From the NCBI RefSeq assembly GCF_001483135.1, contig NZ_LNAL01000008.1:1240001-1304000 (forward strand): 64,000 bases of DNA. The letters run 5' to 3'. This document shows positions 1 to 9,149 of this stretch, piece by piece. How positions within the stretch are numbered: position 1 is the stretch's first letter; every line of letters starts with the position of its first letter. The notes beneath the pieces were generated by a model, which made no database searches, was not told the DNA's origin, and was given only the letters and a program-made list of their open reading frames with translations. The stretch is from Solirubrum puertoriconensis. GTDB taxonomy: Bacteria; Bacteroidota; Bacteroidia; Cytophagales; Hymenobacteraceae. The position numbers were made by a program, and so were the translations under genes.

Positions 1-1056
1 GGCTTCGACGCCACCGTTTACCAGTCTAACTCGGTTGACCAAATCATTCCGGTTGCTATTTCGACTGCTACCGGCTATAACTCCCGCGTAGTAAACTCGG
101 GTAATGTGCGTAACCGCGGCATTGAACTGACAGCGTACGTAACGCCGTTCCGTACGGATGATCTGAACTGGACCGTAAACGTGAACTGGACGCGCAACCG
201 CAACCGCGTGATGTCGCTGTACGAGGGCGTTGACAACGTGCAGATTGCCAGCTACCAAGGCGGCGTAAGCTCGAACGCTACAGTAGGCCAGCCTTATGGT
301 GTATTGCGCGGCTCGAACTACGTGTACGACAACAACGGTAACCGCCAAGTAACGGTAACTAAAAACGCTGCCGGAGTTCCTACTGCTGCTTACTACGCGC
401 AGAGCACGACTGCCAACGAAGTTATCGGTGACCCGAACCCAGATTGGACGGGCGGCGTTGGCAACACGTTGTCGTGGAAAGGTATTTCGCTGTACGCCCT
501 TGTTGATTTCCGGAAAGGTGGCGACGTGTTCTCGCTCGACCGTTACTACGGTCTTGCCACGGGTCTGACTCCAGAAACGGCTGGTGACAACGAACTTGGA
601 AATCCCTCGCGTAATCCTGTTGTTCGTAACGCCGACGGATCTTATGCTCCCAACTCGGGTGGTGTAATCCTGGGCGGTACTTATGCTCCCGGCACCACCA
701 TCAATGGTGTAGATGTATCGGGCCAACCCAACACGGTTCGTACGAGCAACACCAACTATGGCCTCTATGGCTACGTTCGTAACCCTGCCGCTGGCTTTGT
801 GTACGATGCTAGCTTCGTGAAGCTGCGTGAGGTGTCGCTGAGCTACTCGCTGCCGAAGAACCTGCTGGCTAAGTTTGGTCCGGTGCGCGGCATCGACGTG
901 TCGCTCGTAGGCCGTAACCTGTGGATCATCCACAAAAACCTGCCTGATGCTGACCCGGAGGATGCTTTGAGCTCGGGCAACGCTGGACAGGGCTACCAAG
1001 TAGGCTCTTACCCCAACACCCGTACGGTAGGTGGTAATATCCGCTTCAGCTTCTAA
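1..1056 (+). CDS. SusC/RagA-family TonB-dependent outer-membrane receptor, C-terminal part (5' end outside window)
   Basis: The reading frame is open from the first base and ends at TAA, giving 351 C-terminal residues. The sequence is rich in aromatic and Asn/Gly residues in alternating beta-strand patterns, contains the NRGIEL motif typical of the last third of SusC barrels, and ends in an aromatic strand (GNIRFSF) of the kind recognised by the BAM machinery. SusC proteins form the TonB-driven outer-membrane channel that imports glycans or peptides captured by a SusD lipoprotein lid. The next gene, 19 bp downstream, is a SusD homologue, which supports the call. The plug and N-terminal domains lie outside the window, so the substrate cannot be guessed. 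A GTG at 106 is an internal codon, not a start. Confidence 0.93.
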   Translation, partial: GFDATVYQSNSVDQIIPVAISTATGYNSRVVNSGNVRNRGIELTAYVTPFRTDDLNWTVNVNWTRNRNRVMSLYEGVDNVQIASYQGGVSSNATVGQPYGVLRGSNYVYDNNGNRQVTVTKNAAGVPTAAYYAQSTTANEVIGDPNPDWTGGVGNTLSWKGISLYALVDFRKGGDVFSLDRYYGLATGLTPETAGDNELGNPSRNPVVRNADGSYAPNSGGVILGGTYAPGTTINGVDVSGQPNTVRTSNTNYGLYGYVRNPAAGFVYDASFVKLREVSLSYSLPKNLLAKFGPVRGIDVSLVGRNLWIIHKNLPDADPEDALSSGNAGQGYQVGSYPNTRTVGGNIRFSF

Positions 1057-1075
1057 TTGATTTGTATTCTCAGAA

Positions 1076-2509
1076 ATGAAAAAGCTTCTGTTATTCTGCA
1101 TCCCGGCGCTGTTGTTTACAACGTCGTGTGTGGACTCGCTTGAGGAAGACTTCAACGTCAATCCTAAGGCTGCCACCAAAGTCCCGGGCACTACGCTGGT
1201 ATCCAACGCTCAGCGTAACCTGGCGCGTACCATGGTAAGCGGTAGCGTTAACCTGAACGTATTCCGTTTGTACGTGCAGCAGTGGGCCCAAACCACGTAC
1301 TTCGACGAAAGCGTTTACGACATCAATACCCGCAACATCAACGGTGCATTCTGGAATGCTTTGTACCGCGATGTACTGCGTGATTTGAATGAGGCTAAGG
1401 GTCTTATTCAGGCCGATAACACCTTGAATGCGAAGGTAAAAGCCAATCAGTTGGCTTCTATCGAAGTGCTGGAAGTGTACGCTTGGTCAACGCTGGTTAA
1501 CACCTTTGGTGATATTCCTTACACCCAAGCGCTCGACTTCAACAAGTCTCAGCCAGCGTACGATGACGACAAAGCCATTTACAACGACCTGATCAATCGA
1601 CTGAATACAGCTATCGGCCAGTTCGATGCCTCGGCTGAGGGTCTAGGTGGCGGTGACTTGCTGTACCACGGTGATGTTAGCCATTGGGTAATGTTTGCCA
1701 ATTCGCTGAAGCTGCGCATGGCTATGACTATTGCCGATGATGACGCTACCAAGGCCAAAACGATGGCTGAGCAGGCTGCCGGCAAAGTGTTCAAGTCGAA
1801 CGATGACAACGCTCAGGTAACCTTCCTCGACACGCCTCCCAACACGAACCCGTTGTGGGAAGACCTCGTGCAGAGCGGTCGTAAAGACTATGTAGGCACG
1901 AGCCTGTTCGTTGGTACCCTGAACGACCTGAAGGATCCGCGCTTGGACGAATACTTTAAGCCAGTTGGTACTACCAGTACCTACAAAGGTGGAGTTTACG
2001 GTGTGAACAACAGCTCAACCAATTTCTCCAATCCAGGTCCGGCGTTGGAGGAGCAAACGCTGCCAGGTGTGCTGATGTCTTACTCGCAGGTAGAATTCCT
2101 GTTGGCTGATGCTGCTTCGCGCGGCTTCAACGTAGGTGGTACGGTTGCTTCGCACTACAACGCTGGTGTAACCGCCTCGATCCTGCAGTGGGGCAACACC
2201 CAAGCCGAAGCTACTGCTTACCTGCTCCAACCGGAGGTAGCTTACCTCACCGCAACGGGCTCTGCTAAGGATAAGATTGGCCGTCAGGAATGGATTGCGC
2301 TTTACAACCAGCCGGTTGATGCGTGGACCGAGGTACGTCGCTTGGATTCGCCGAAACTGACTGCACCCACAGGCGCTCGTTCAGCTCTGCCGATTCGCTT
2401 GACTTATCCTATTGCCGAGCAGAACGTAAACGGTGCTAACTACGCCGCTGCTGCCTCTGCAATTGGTGGTGACAAGGTTGAATCGAGGATCTTCTGGGAT
2501 AAGAATTAG
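1076..2509 (+). CDS. SusD/RagB-like nutrient-binding outer-membrane lipoprotein
   Basis: This 477-residue protein starts with a lipoprotein signal peptide ending in the lipobox-like TTSC, so Cys18 should be lipidated. The body is an alpha-helical TPR-like SusD fold: early QRNLARTM-type helices, then the mid-region stretch around DLNEAKGLIQ. It resembles the SusD_2 subgroup. SusD proteins form the surface lid over the SusC channel and bind the incoming ligand. It follows the SusC end by 19 bp and is therefore cotranscribed. A strong hairpin terminator follows, so the locus ends here, with no glycosidase on this side that would reveal the substrate. Confidence 0.93.
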   Translation: MKKLLLFCIPALLFTTSCVDSLEEDFNVNPKAATKVPGTTLVSNAQRNLARTMVSGSVNLNVFRLYVQQWAQTTYFDESVYDINTRNINGAFWNALYRDVLRDLNEAKGLIQADNTLNAKVKANQLASIEVLEVYAWSTLVNTFGDIPYTQALDFNKSQPAYDDDKAIYNDLINRLNTAIGQFDASAEGLGGGDLLYHGDVSHWVMFANSLKLRMAMTIADDDATKAKTMAEQAAGKVFKSNDDNAQVTFLDTPPNTNPLWEDLVQSGRKDYVGTSLFVGTLNDLKDPRLDEYFKPVGTTSTYKGGVYGVNNSSTNFSNPGPALEEQTLPGVLMSYSQVEFLLADAASRGFNVGGTVASHYNAGVTASILQWGNTQAEATAYLLQPEVAYLTATGSAKDKIGRQEWIALYNQPVDAWTEVRRLDSPKLTAPTGARSALPIRLTYPIAEQNVNGANYAAAASAIGGDKVESRIFWDKN

Positions 2510-2531
2510 TCCCTAAGATCAATACTCAAAC

Positions 2532-2563
2532 AAAAAGGGCTGCCCAGTTGGGCAGCCCTTTTT
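2532..2563 (+). terminator. Intrinsic terminator of the SusCD transcript
   Basis: A perfect hairpin with a 15-bp stem (AAAAAGGGCTGCCCA and its complement) and a two-base GT loop is followed by a T-rich stretch, about 20 bp after the SusD stop codon. Confidence 0.9.
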
Positions 2564-2594
2564 GTTTATAAAGGAAAAATTGCAGACCGAAACA

Positions 2595-2626
2595 AAAGAG
2601 GCACCCCTAGGTAGGGGTGCCTCTTT
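2595..2626 (-). terminator. Intrinsic terminator of prfB (bidirectional hairpin)
   Basis: AAAGAGGCACCCCT pairs perfectly with AGGGGTGCCTCTTT around an AGGT loop. Read on the minus strand it follows the prfB stop and runs into TTTTGTTTC. A CCTAGG hexamer lies across the stem-loop junction. Confidence 0.85.
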
Positions 2627-2654
2627 CGCCTCACAGCACCTATGTGGCTGCGGC

Positions 2655-3732
2655 TTAGCTTTCCATCAAGAAGGCCTTAATGTACGGGTCCAGGTCTCCA
2701 TCAAGCACGTTCTGCACATCGGAGCGCTCAACGCCGGTGCGCAGGTCTTTTACCAACTTGTAAGGGTGCAACACGTAGTTCCTGATCTGCGAGCCGAAAT
2801 CGATGCGTTTTTTGCCGGCTTCTACCTCAGCTTTGGCGGCGTTGCGCTTCTCCATTTCGATCTGGTATAAGCGCGACTTGAGCATGCGCAGCGCGTGCTC
2901 CTTATTCATGAGCTGGCTGCGCTCAATTTGGACGGCAATGACGATACCAGACGGAGCGTGCGTTAGGCGTACGGCCGTTTCTACTTTGTTCACGTTCTGC
3001 CCACCTGCGCCGCCTGCCCGGAACGTATCCCAAGTAATGTCGGAGGGGTTGATGGCGATGTTGATCGTATCGTCGACAACGGGGTAGGCGAATACCGACG
3101 CGAAGGAAGTATGACGCCGACCGCTGCTGTCGAACGGCGAGATGCGCACCAAACGGTGTACCCCGATTTCGCTTTTCAGGTAGCCATAGGCAAACTGCCC
3201 TTCTATCTCGAGCGTGGCCGATTTGATGCCAGCTCCTTCGCCGGGTTGGTAGTTAACCTCGCGCACTGTGAAGCCGTGCTTCTCGCCCCACATGATATAC
3301 ATGCGCATGAGCATCTCGGCCCAATCCTGGCTTTCGGTACCTCCTGCGCCGGGGTTTATTTCGAGGATGGCCGAGAGCTGGTCTTCTTCACCGGAGAGCA
3401 TACGCTTGAACTCGAGTTGCTCCACGGTTTGCACCGCGTGGTCGAACTCGGCTCGCATTTCAGCTTCGGTGGCTTCGCCTTCCTTGTAGAAGTCGAACAG
3501 TACATCGGCATCGTCGACGGACTTTTGGGCTCTTTCGAAGTCGTCAGTCCACACCTTAATGCTTTTCAGCTCCTTGAGTGTGGTTTCAGCCTTCTTGGAG
3601 TCGTCCCAAAAGCCTGCCGATTGGCTTAGCTCTTCGAGCCGGGTGACTTCGGTTTTGCGGTTATCGTAGTCAAAGATACCTCCTTAAGGCCTCCACGCGG
3701 CCCTTCAGGTCTTTCACTTGTTCAGTGGTCAT
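2655..3732 (-). CDS. prfB: Peptide chain release factor 2 with programmed +1 frameshift
   Basis: RF2 releases the peptide at UGA and UAA codons. The long frame alone (3554 down to 2655) would give 299 residues and lack the N-terminus. Reading upstream on the minus strand, an ATG at 3732 opens a 20-codon frame that ends at an in-frame TGA (3672-3670). Skipping one base there joins the two frames into about 358 residues, the usual RF2 length. The merged protein has the stop-codon recognition tripeptide SPF (about residues 198-200), which identifies RF2 rather than RF1, and the catalytic GGQ loop (about 243-245). The gene stands alone with its own hairpin terminator. The coordinates cover both segments (3732-3673 and 3671-2655). 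Confidence 0.95.
3669..3684 (-). promoter_or_regulatory. prfB: prfB autoregulatory +1 frameshift site
   Basis: On the minus strand the sequence is AGGAGGTATCTTTGAC: an internal Shine-Dalgarno (AGGAGG), a short spacer, the slippery CTT codon and the in-frame TGA followed by C. This closely matches the known Escherichia coli element. When RF2 is scarce, ribosomes pause at UGA, slip +1 on CUU and complete RF2. It is notable here because Bacteroidota seldom use Shine-Dalgarno sequences for initiation, yet the element is kept. Confidence 0.95.
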
Positions 3733-3795
3733 CTGAGCGAAAGGGTAGGGGGTTGATGTATGAAATATAGGCTGCCTGACGGGGCGGCTTATCGG

Positions 3796-3803
3796 CAAAG
3801 GTA
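3796..3803 (-). promoter_or_regulatory. Candidate -7 box for prfB
   Basis: Read on the minus strand this is TACCTTTG, a perfect Bacteroidota TAnnTTTG box, which would place the start of transcription about 57 bases before the prfB ATG. I see no clear -33 TTG at the expected distance, so support is partial. Confidence 0.4.
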
Positions 3804-3819
3804 ACCTGCCGCAAACGAA

Positions 3820-3855
3820 GCCGCCTGCTGCGACCTAGGGGCCACAGCAGGCGGC
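3820..3855 (-). terminator. Hairpin downstream of ilvE
   Basis: GCCGCCTGCTG and CAGCAGGCGGC form an 11-bp perfect stem. The loop contains CCTAGG. It lies about 25 bp past the ilvE stop. On the minus strand it is followed only by a weak TTCGTTT run; on the plus strand by AGTATTTTTT. Confidence 0.65.
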
Positions 3856-3878
3856 AGTATTTTTTAAGCTTGAGTAGA

Positions 3879-4943
3879 TTAAACGCGCACCATCCAACCG
3901 TGCGGATCGGGAGCTTGGCCGCCACGAATGGCGTCCAGGGCTTCGCCTACGCGGCGCGAGAAAGCATCGGCACCTGCTTGGGGCAGGTCGTAATCGGTGC
4001 CTTCGTAGCCGATGGTGGCAATTGGGGCAATAGTGGCTGCGGTGCCTACTCCAAATGCTTCTTGCAGTTTGCCTTGCTTGAGGGCTTCAATGATTTCGAG
4101 TACCGAAACCTTGCGTTCCTCTACGGTCATTCCCCAGTCGCGGGCGAGTTGGAGCACGCTCTTGCGGGTAATGCCATCGAGGATGGAAGAACTGAGGGCA
4201 GGCGTAACCACACGGCCATCAATCACGAAGATGGCGTTCATGGTACCCGATTCTTCCACGTAGCGGTGCTCTGAGGCATCCGTCCAGATGAGCTGGTTGT
4301 AGCCTTGCTGCTGCGCCAGTTTGGTGGGGTACATAGCCGCACCGTAATTACCGGCATTTTTGGCATAGCCGGCACCTCCTTCGGCCGAGCGTACGTACTT
4401 CTGCTCGAAGCGCACACGCAGGGGCTTGTTGTAGTACTTGCCCACGGGGCAAGTAAAGATCATGAAACGATAGTTATCGGAGGGGCGCACACCGATGAAG
4501 CCATCCGTGGCAAACATGAACGGACGGATGTACAGCGAGCTGCCCGTTGCACTAGGTACCCAGCCGGCATCGAGGCGAATGAGCTGCGACAAACCTTGCA
4601 TGAAAAGCTCCTCTGGAATTTCGGGCATGCACATGCGCACAGCCGATTCGTTGAGGCGGCGCCAGTTGTCGAGGGGGCGGAACAGCGCAATTTCGCCGTT
4701 GGGGGCTTTGTAGGCCTTCATGCCCTCGAATATGGCTTGGCCATAATGCAGGGCCGAGTTGGCAGGGCTAACGGCCATGTCGCCGTAGGGCACAATTTGT
4801 GGTGCCTGCCACTCACCATCAGCATAATCGACGGCAAACATGTGGTCGGCGAAGATTTTGCCAAACTCAATATTGGCGGGGTCCAGCTCACCCAGGCGCG
4901 AGGCAGTGGTGGGCTGAATAGAAATCGTCAGCGTATCAAGCAT
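3879..4943 (-). CDS. ilvE: Branched-chain amino acid aminotransferase
   Basis: This 354-residue class IV PLP-dependent transaminase catalyses the last step of leucine, isoleucine and valine synthesis and the first step of their breakdown, exchanging the amino group with 2-oxoglutarate/glutamate in the cytoplasm. Visible family landmarks are EGMKAYK (about 73-79), the PLP-binding lysine in YAKNAGNYG (Lys195), and EESGTMNAIFV on the cofactor-binding side. Length and layout match the longer, eukaryotic-like BCAT group common in Bacteroidota rather than the 300-residue Escherichia coli IlvE. It starts at ATG and is a single gene with its own downstream hairpin. Confidence 0.93.
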   Translation of the reverse strand: MLDTLTISIQPTTASRLGELDPANIEFGKIFADHMFAVDYADGEWQAPQIVPYGDMAVSPANSALHYGQAIFEGMKAYKAPNGEIALFRPLDNWRRLNESAVRMCMPEIPEELFMQGLSQLIRLDAGWVPSATGSSLYIRPFMFATDGFIGVRPSDNYRFMIFTCPVGKYYNKPLRVRFEQKYVRSAEGGAGYAKNAGNYGAAMYPTKLAQQQGYNQLIWTDASEHRYVEESGTMNAIFVIDGRVVTPALSSSILDGITRKSVLQLARDWGMTVEERKVSVLEIIEALKQGKLQEAFGVGTAATIAPIATIGYEGTDYDLPQAGADAFSRRVGEALDAIRGGQAPDPHGWMVRV

Positions 4944-5010
4944 GACTAACAGGAAAAATCTGTGGGGGAATGCGAGGAAAGTGCGGGTGCTTGGTTCTGA
5001 AACGGGGCAG

Positions 5011-5559
5011 TTACTGGCGCGGTTGCCAAATAATTTCTTCGGCCCCTAGGTCTTGCGCCATGCGGCGGGCTAGTACGAACAAGTAGTCGGAGAGCCGGTT
5101 TAAATACTTGACTACCAGATCGGGTACAAACGAATCCTCGCGCAAGGCTATGGCCAGGCGTTCGGCGCGGCGGCATACGCAGCGGGTTACGTGGGCTTGC
5201 GAAACAGCAGGATGCCCACCCGGCAGAATAAAGTGACGCAGCTCGGGTAACGATTCGTTAAGGCGGTCCATCTCCTTCTCCAACTCCTCAACGTCGGAAT
5301 CGAGCAGATCGGGCAATTGCATGCGTGAACGTTCGGGGTCGGAGGCCAAGGTGGCGCCAATAGTGAACAGCCGATCCTGAATGTGCTTGAGCAGCGCGCG
5401 GTGCGGCAAGTTTACCTCCTGATCGCGCACAAGGCCAACCCAGGAGTTCAGTTCATCTACAGTGCCGTAGGCCTCGATGCGCAGGCTCGATTTGGGTACG
5501 CGCGTACCTCCGATAAGCGAAGTAAGTCCTTGGTCGCCGGTGCGGGTGTATATCTTCAC
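5011..5559 (-). CDS. PduO-type cob(I)alamin adenosyltransferase
   Basis: This 182-residue protein carries the PduO/MMAB N-terminal ATP-binding signature TRTGDQG (residues 5-11), then EAYGTVDELNSWVG and, further on, the helix with VTRCVCRRAER. It transfers the adenosyl group of ATP to cob(I)alamin to make coenzyme B12, for enzymes such as methylmalonyl-CoA mutase. It starts at GTG. No other cobalamin gene and no cobalamin riboswitch is visible nearby, suggesting a salvage role. The next gene upstream (an ABC ATPase) ends at its own terminator, so this gene is probably transcribed separately. Confidence 0.9.
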   Translation of the reverse strand: MKIYTRTGDQGLTSLIGGTRVPKSSLRIEAYGTVDELNSWVGLVRDQEVNLPHRALLKHIQDRLFTIGATLASDPERSRMQLPDLLDSDVEELEKEMDRLNESLPELRHFILPGGHPAVSQAHVTRCVCRRAERLAIALREDSFVPDLVVKYLNRLSDYLFVLARRMAQDLGAEEIIWQPRQ

Positions 5560-5615
5560 AGATGCTGGTGAAAACGAGCTAGGCTAAGGCCAAGCCTCAA
5601 GCGAAATTAACAGGT

Positions 5616-5652
5616 AAAAAAGAAAGTGCCCCACCGGGTAGGTTGGGGCACT
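5616..5652 (-). terminator. Intrinsic terminator of the ABC ATPase transcript
   Basis: On the minus strand AGTGCCCCA pairs with TGGGGCACT and is followed directly by TTTCTTTTTT. It lies about 35 bp past the ATPase stop codon. Confidence 0.88.
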
Positions 5653-5687
5653 AAATCAAACAACACAACCTAGGGCACAACAGTAAA

Positions 5688-6416
5688 TTAGCCTTGGGTG
5701 TTTAGGGCAATGTGGTGCGTAGCTACGTCGTGGTTGGGCAAGTCGCTTTCGATAAGGCCATCGCGCAGGCGCACAATGCGGTGCGAGTAGCGGGCAATAT
5801 CCTCTTCGTGCGTGACCATAATAATGGTGTTGCCTTTCACGTACAGGGCCTCAAACAAGTCCATAATTTCATAGCTTGTTTTGGTATCGAGGTTGCCCGT
5901 AGGCTCGTCGGCGAGGATGATGCTGGGGTTATTTACCAGTGCGCGGGCAATGGCCACACGTTGGCGCTGGCCCCCCGACAACTCGTTGGGGCGGTGCTTG
6001 GCACGGGATTCGAGCCCAACACTGCGCAACGATTCCATGGCGCGCTCCTCGCGCTCCGATTTGGAGTAGCCCGCGTAGATAAGCGGCAAAGCCACGTTAT
6101 CGAGAGCCGTAGCACGCGGCAGCAGGTTGAAGGTTTGGAACACGAAGCCAATTTCCCGATTGCGCACGTCGGCCAATTGGTTGTCCGTCATGCGGCTCAC
6201 TTTGTGCCCGTTCAGGATATACTCGCCGGTAGTAGGCGTATCCAAACAGCCCACGATGTTCATGAGCGTCGACTTGCCCGAGCCCGAAGGACCCATGAAG
6301 GCAACATACTCGCCGCGCTGAATCCGGATTGTAACCGAGCGCAAAGCATGGATTTCCTCAGTGCCCATCCGGTACACTTTGGATATGTCGGTAGTTTCGA
6401 TGACAGGCGGCAGCAT
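5688..6416 (-). CDS. ABC transporter ATP-binding protein (MacB/LolD type)
   Basis: The 242 residues form one complete nucleotide-binding domain: Walker [10 protein letters not shown] (42-50), Q-loop in [10 protein letters not shown], signature LSGGQRQR, Walker [12 protein letters not shown] and the H-loop histidine in MVTHEE. The sequence is closest in style to the MacB/LolD/FtsE group, which powers lipoprotein release, efflux or mechanotransmission in the cell envelope. No FtsX-like permease gene is adjacent, so the partner is unknown. It starts 12 bp after the stop of the large TPR membrane protein, so the two are cotranscribed and may work together. Confidence 0.92.
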   Translation of the reverse strand: MLPPVIETTDISKVYRMGTEEIHALRSVTIRIQRGEYVAFMGPSGSGKSTLMNIVGCLDTPTTGEYILNGHKVSRMTDNQLADVRNREIGFVFQTFNLLPRATALDNVALPLIYAGYSKSEREERAMESLRSVGLESRAKHRPNELSGGQRQRVAIARALVNNPSIILADEPTGNLDTKTSYEIMDLFEALYVKGNTIIMVTHEEDIARYSHRIVRLRDGLIESDLPNHDVATHHIALNTQG

Positions 6417-6428
6417 GACAGCGTGGGG

Positions 6429-9146
6429 TTAGTTCCAGGGTGCTACGGCGGCCCGGTGGGCGGCACGCCGCTTGTCGTAATTGTTACGAAAGGTAATATA
6501 TTCTGATGATGGAAGCAACGTGCCAAGTTTAGCAAAAGAAGTCGTTGCATACTCCTCTAAACCAGCATCAGCCGCAGCTAGCACAAACCCTTGCAACAGT
6601 GCCACTGATTCGGGATTGTAGGACAATGCTCGGCGCATGATTTCGTAAGCGGTAATAGGATCTTGGCGCTGTGTAAAGAAATCGGATGCTTGCACTACAC
6701 CGGACTCGTCGAAGGGGTCGGCTTGCGTAAGCTTCTGATACTGTTGGGCCGCTGCTTTCGAATCCTTGGCTGCCGTGGAAGCCGCATTGGCGTATGCCTG
6801 CGCCAGCGGGCGTGCAGCTTTGGGTGCCGGCAGGATTGCGCCCGCCAAAATGCCGCGCAGGCTGCTTGCGCTGGCGGGTGTAGCCACAATGGCGCGTTGT
6901 GCAACAACGCGCGCCGAGTCGGGTTGGCCTGCCCAGGCTAATGCGTATGCCCTAGGTAGCAAAGCGGCGGTGTTGCCAGCTTGCTCGGCCAATGCCAAAC
7001 GTGCCGCTGCCGAAGCGTACAGGCCGCGCTCGAGCAGGTAAATGCCCAGTACTTGGTGATAGTAGCCACTGGTTGCGCCGGTAGCAAGGGCCTCGAGCTG
7101 ATCGAAGCCCGGCGCCGGACGTGCGCTGCGTAGCAATTGCAGGCCGCCTACAAACGTGAGCTGATCGGCGTAAGCATCGTTGGCTTGTACTCGGAGCAAG
7201 TTCTGTACAAGCGGCAAAGCAGCTGTGTCGTGCCGCGCCGCTTCGGCAAGCCCTAGGTGGTACAACTGTGCAAACTGCGCAACTGTAAGTGCCGAATCGA
7301 CTGCCAGCTTAGTATCGGCTACTTGCTGATAGCGGCCACGTAGCAAGTCGAGCACCAGGGTGTTGTTCTGCCAAGCGGGCCACTTCGGATTAGGGTTGTC
7401 GTTGGCTGAGGCTCGGGCGCCCTCGAGCTGATTGTTCTTGAGCAGAAAGGCCAGCCAGTTGGTGTGCGGTACCGGGTCGGCGTCGTTCGCAGCAGTAGCC
7501 CGGCCGTAGTAATGCAGCACCGAGTCGGGCAGCGAGGAACGCGAGTACAGTTGAGCCATTTCGGCATTGAGGCGGCCACTGGCCGGAAAAGCCCCCAAGC
7601 CTTGCCGTAGCACCTGTTGGCGCTCGAAAAAGTCGGTGGGTTGGTCGAAGCGAGCTGCCAACCGGAGCCAAACCTTTTCGTTGGGTTCGCGACGCAACGT
7701 GCTGCGCAGGATGTTGATTTCGTTTTGACGCTGCGACTTGGCTTGGTACAAAGCCGCTCTACCTAGGGCCGCACGGGCATTTAGCGGGTCCAGTTGGTCG
7801 GCCTCGGCGTAGTAGCGTTCTGCCAGCAGCGCCAAATACAGGTTATCGGGCTGCTGCTCGCTTTGCAGGCGAGTGAGGTCGCCGAACTGAATGTACTGCC
7901 CGGCGCGTGCCCGGTCGTACAAGTCAAATTGGTTGCGCATCAGCACTACCACGATAATGCCAATACCCAACGCATACATCATATAAAAGGGCATCCGACG
8001 TGGGTCGTACGCTACGCGGTGCACCTGTAGGCGTTGCTTGATAAGCGTCCCGAAGTTGAGCATCACGTACAGGAAGAACGCCAAGCCTAGGGCACCTAGG
8101 GCCAGAGCTACGAAGTCGCGGGTTGCCTGCAGCAGGGGCTCGTTGAGAGTTGCCGAAGCATACCCAAAGGTGCCAATTGCCACAAGCAGCAAGGCAACGT
8201 ACAGCCAGGTTGCGGCTTGGCGAGGCACCCACGCACGATAAGTAGGTTCGCGCAGGGGCAAGGTGTACCACCCGATGGCCGCTGCCGCGAGTAGCAGTAA
8301 GTAGGGGTTGAGGTACACGCCCGGCAGGATGGCCAACTTGCCAGCGTTCCAGTAGTACATCAGCAGTATGCCCAGCAGCAAGGCGCTCGAAAGCACAAAC
8401 GGCACCAACCCAAAACGGCCTTTTTGGGTTGCTCCTTGCGTATTCAGCCACAGCAGGCCGTAGATCAGCTCACCCCCAAGCCACACTGCCAGCAGAGCAA
8501 TGGCTGCTGCCCCGGCCAAGGTTCCGTAGGCTGCCAGGTGCAGCACCACAAAGCTGGCTGGGTGCCTGGTTTTGGCAAGCAGTAAGGCACCTAGGGCTGC
8601 TACCAGTACCGCAAACAGTACTAGGCGCCACCCAAAAGATAGGCCCTCTAAAAAAGCATGCAGTACAAAGGCCGCGCCGATCAATACCGCAATGCTCAGC
8701 ATCAGAAAATACTGATCCTGCTCGCCGAATATGCCCAACAAGTCCATGTTGAGCGACATCAGCAGGAAGATGGCCGCTGCCGCGCCCGCTACAAACGCCA
8801 ACCGGCTTAGTTGGCTGATTGCAGCTAGCCAAACCGCTAAGCCAATACCAAGCAACACTACCCAAGCTCCCGCCGCCGCAGGCCACAGCATAGGGCCTGC
8901 TACGTCGTAGGTTTGGGTAACTAAGTACGCATTGGCTGGCAGCGCGAGGGTGTCGGTACCTGCCGGTAGCTTAGCAATGGTAGTTGGTACGGGTGTGAGT
9001 TGTGCAATCGTGCCTACGGGCAGAGTATGCTCGGGGCCCGCAAAGTAGAAGTAAAGTGCTAGGCCTAACGCAGCGAAGAGCACCCCCAGTAGGCCCCATA
9101 GCAAACCGCGCGGAGTAGCTGGCTTAACCAGTGGAAGTTCGCGCAC
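6429..9146 (-). CDS. Polytopic membrane protein with C-terminal TPR repeats, function unknown
   Basis: The 905-residue product has two halves. Residues 1 to about 410 contain some 10-12 hydrophobic segments. Residues from about 430 onward are hydrophilic and Ala/Leu/Tyr-rich, with tetratricopeptide-like helices, for example around ADQLDPLNARAALGRAALYQ and the final block ITAYEIMRRALSYNPESVAL. I do not recognise a catalytic motif. The gene starts at GTG, 3 bp after the gatC stop, and is followed 12 bp later by an ABC ATPase. Membrane TPR proteins of this kind often act as assembly scaffolds, but no function can be assigned from the sequence. Confidence 0.8.
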   Translation of the reverse strand: MRELPLVKPATPRGLLWGLLGVLFAALGLALYFYFAGPEHTLPVGTIAQLTPVPTTIAKLPAGTDTLALPANAYLVTQTYDVAGPMLWPAAAGAWVVLLGIGLAVWLAAISQLSRLAFVAGAAAAIFLLMSLNMDLLGIFGEQDQYFLMLSIAVLIGAAFVLHAFLEGLSFGWRLVLFAVLVAALGALLLAKTRHPASFVVLHLAAYGTLAGAAAIALLAVWLGGELIYGLLWLNTQGATQKGRFGLVPFVLSSALLLGILLMYYWNAGKLAILPGVYLNPYLLLLAAAAIGWYTLPLREPTYRAWVPRQAATWLYVALLLVAIGTFGYASATLNEPLLQATRDFVALALGALGLAFFLYVMLNFGTLIKQRLQVHRVAYDPRRMPFYMMYALGIGIIVVVLMRNQFDLYDRARAGQYIQFGDLTRLQSEQQPDNLYLALLAERYYAEADQLDPLNARAALGRAALYQAKSQRQNEINILRSTLRREPNEKVWLRLAARFDQPTDFFERQQVLRQGLGAFPASGRLNAEMAQLYSRSSLPDSVLHYYGRATAANDADPVPHTNWLAFLLKNNQLEGARASANDNPNPKWPAWQNNTLVLDLLRGRYQQVADTKLAVDSALTVAQFAQLYHLGLAEAARHDTAALPLVQNLLRVQANDAYADQLTFVGGLQLLRSARPAPGFDQLEALATGATSGYYHQVLGIYLLERGLYASAAARLALAEQAGNTAALLPRAYALAWAGQPDSARVVAQRAIVATPASASSLRGILAGAILPAPKAARPLAQAYANAASTAAKDSKAAAQQYQKLTQADPFDESGVVQASDFFTQRQDPITAYEIMRRALSYNPESVALLQGFVLAAADAGLEEYATTSFAKLGTLLPSSEYITFRNNYDKRRAAHRAAVAPWN

Positions 9147-9149
9147 GTC

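Noticed and set aside
3554-3671. Annotating prfB as a 299-residue gene starting at 3554.
   Set aside because: RF2 length and the upstream frame with AGGAGG-CTT-TGAC show that the gene begins at 3732 and is frameshifted.
5560-5615. Possible cobalamin riboswitch near the corrinoid adenosyltransferase.
   Set aside because: This short stretch has no GCCACTG-type B12 box and lies just upstream of the gene with too little space.
5712-6506. A 264-codon plus-strand frame opposite the ABC ATPase.
   Set aside because: Antisense to an intact Walker-type ATPase and extending past its start into the next gene.
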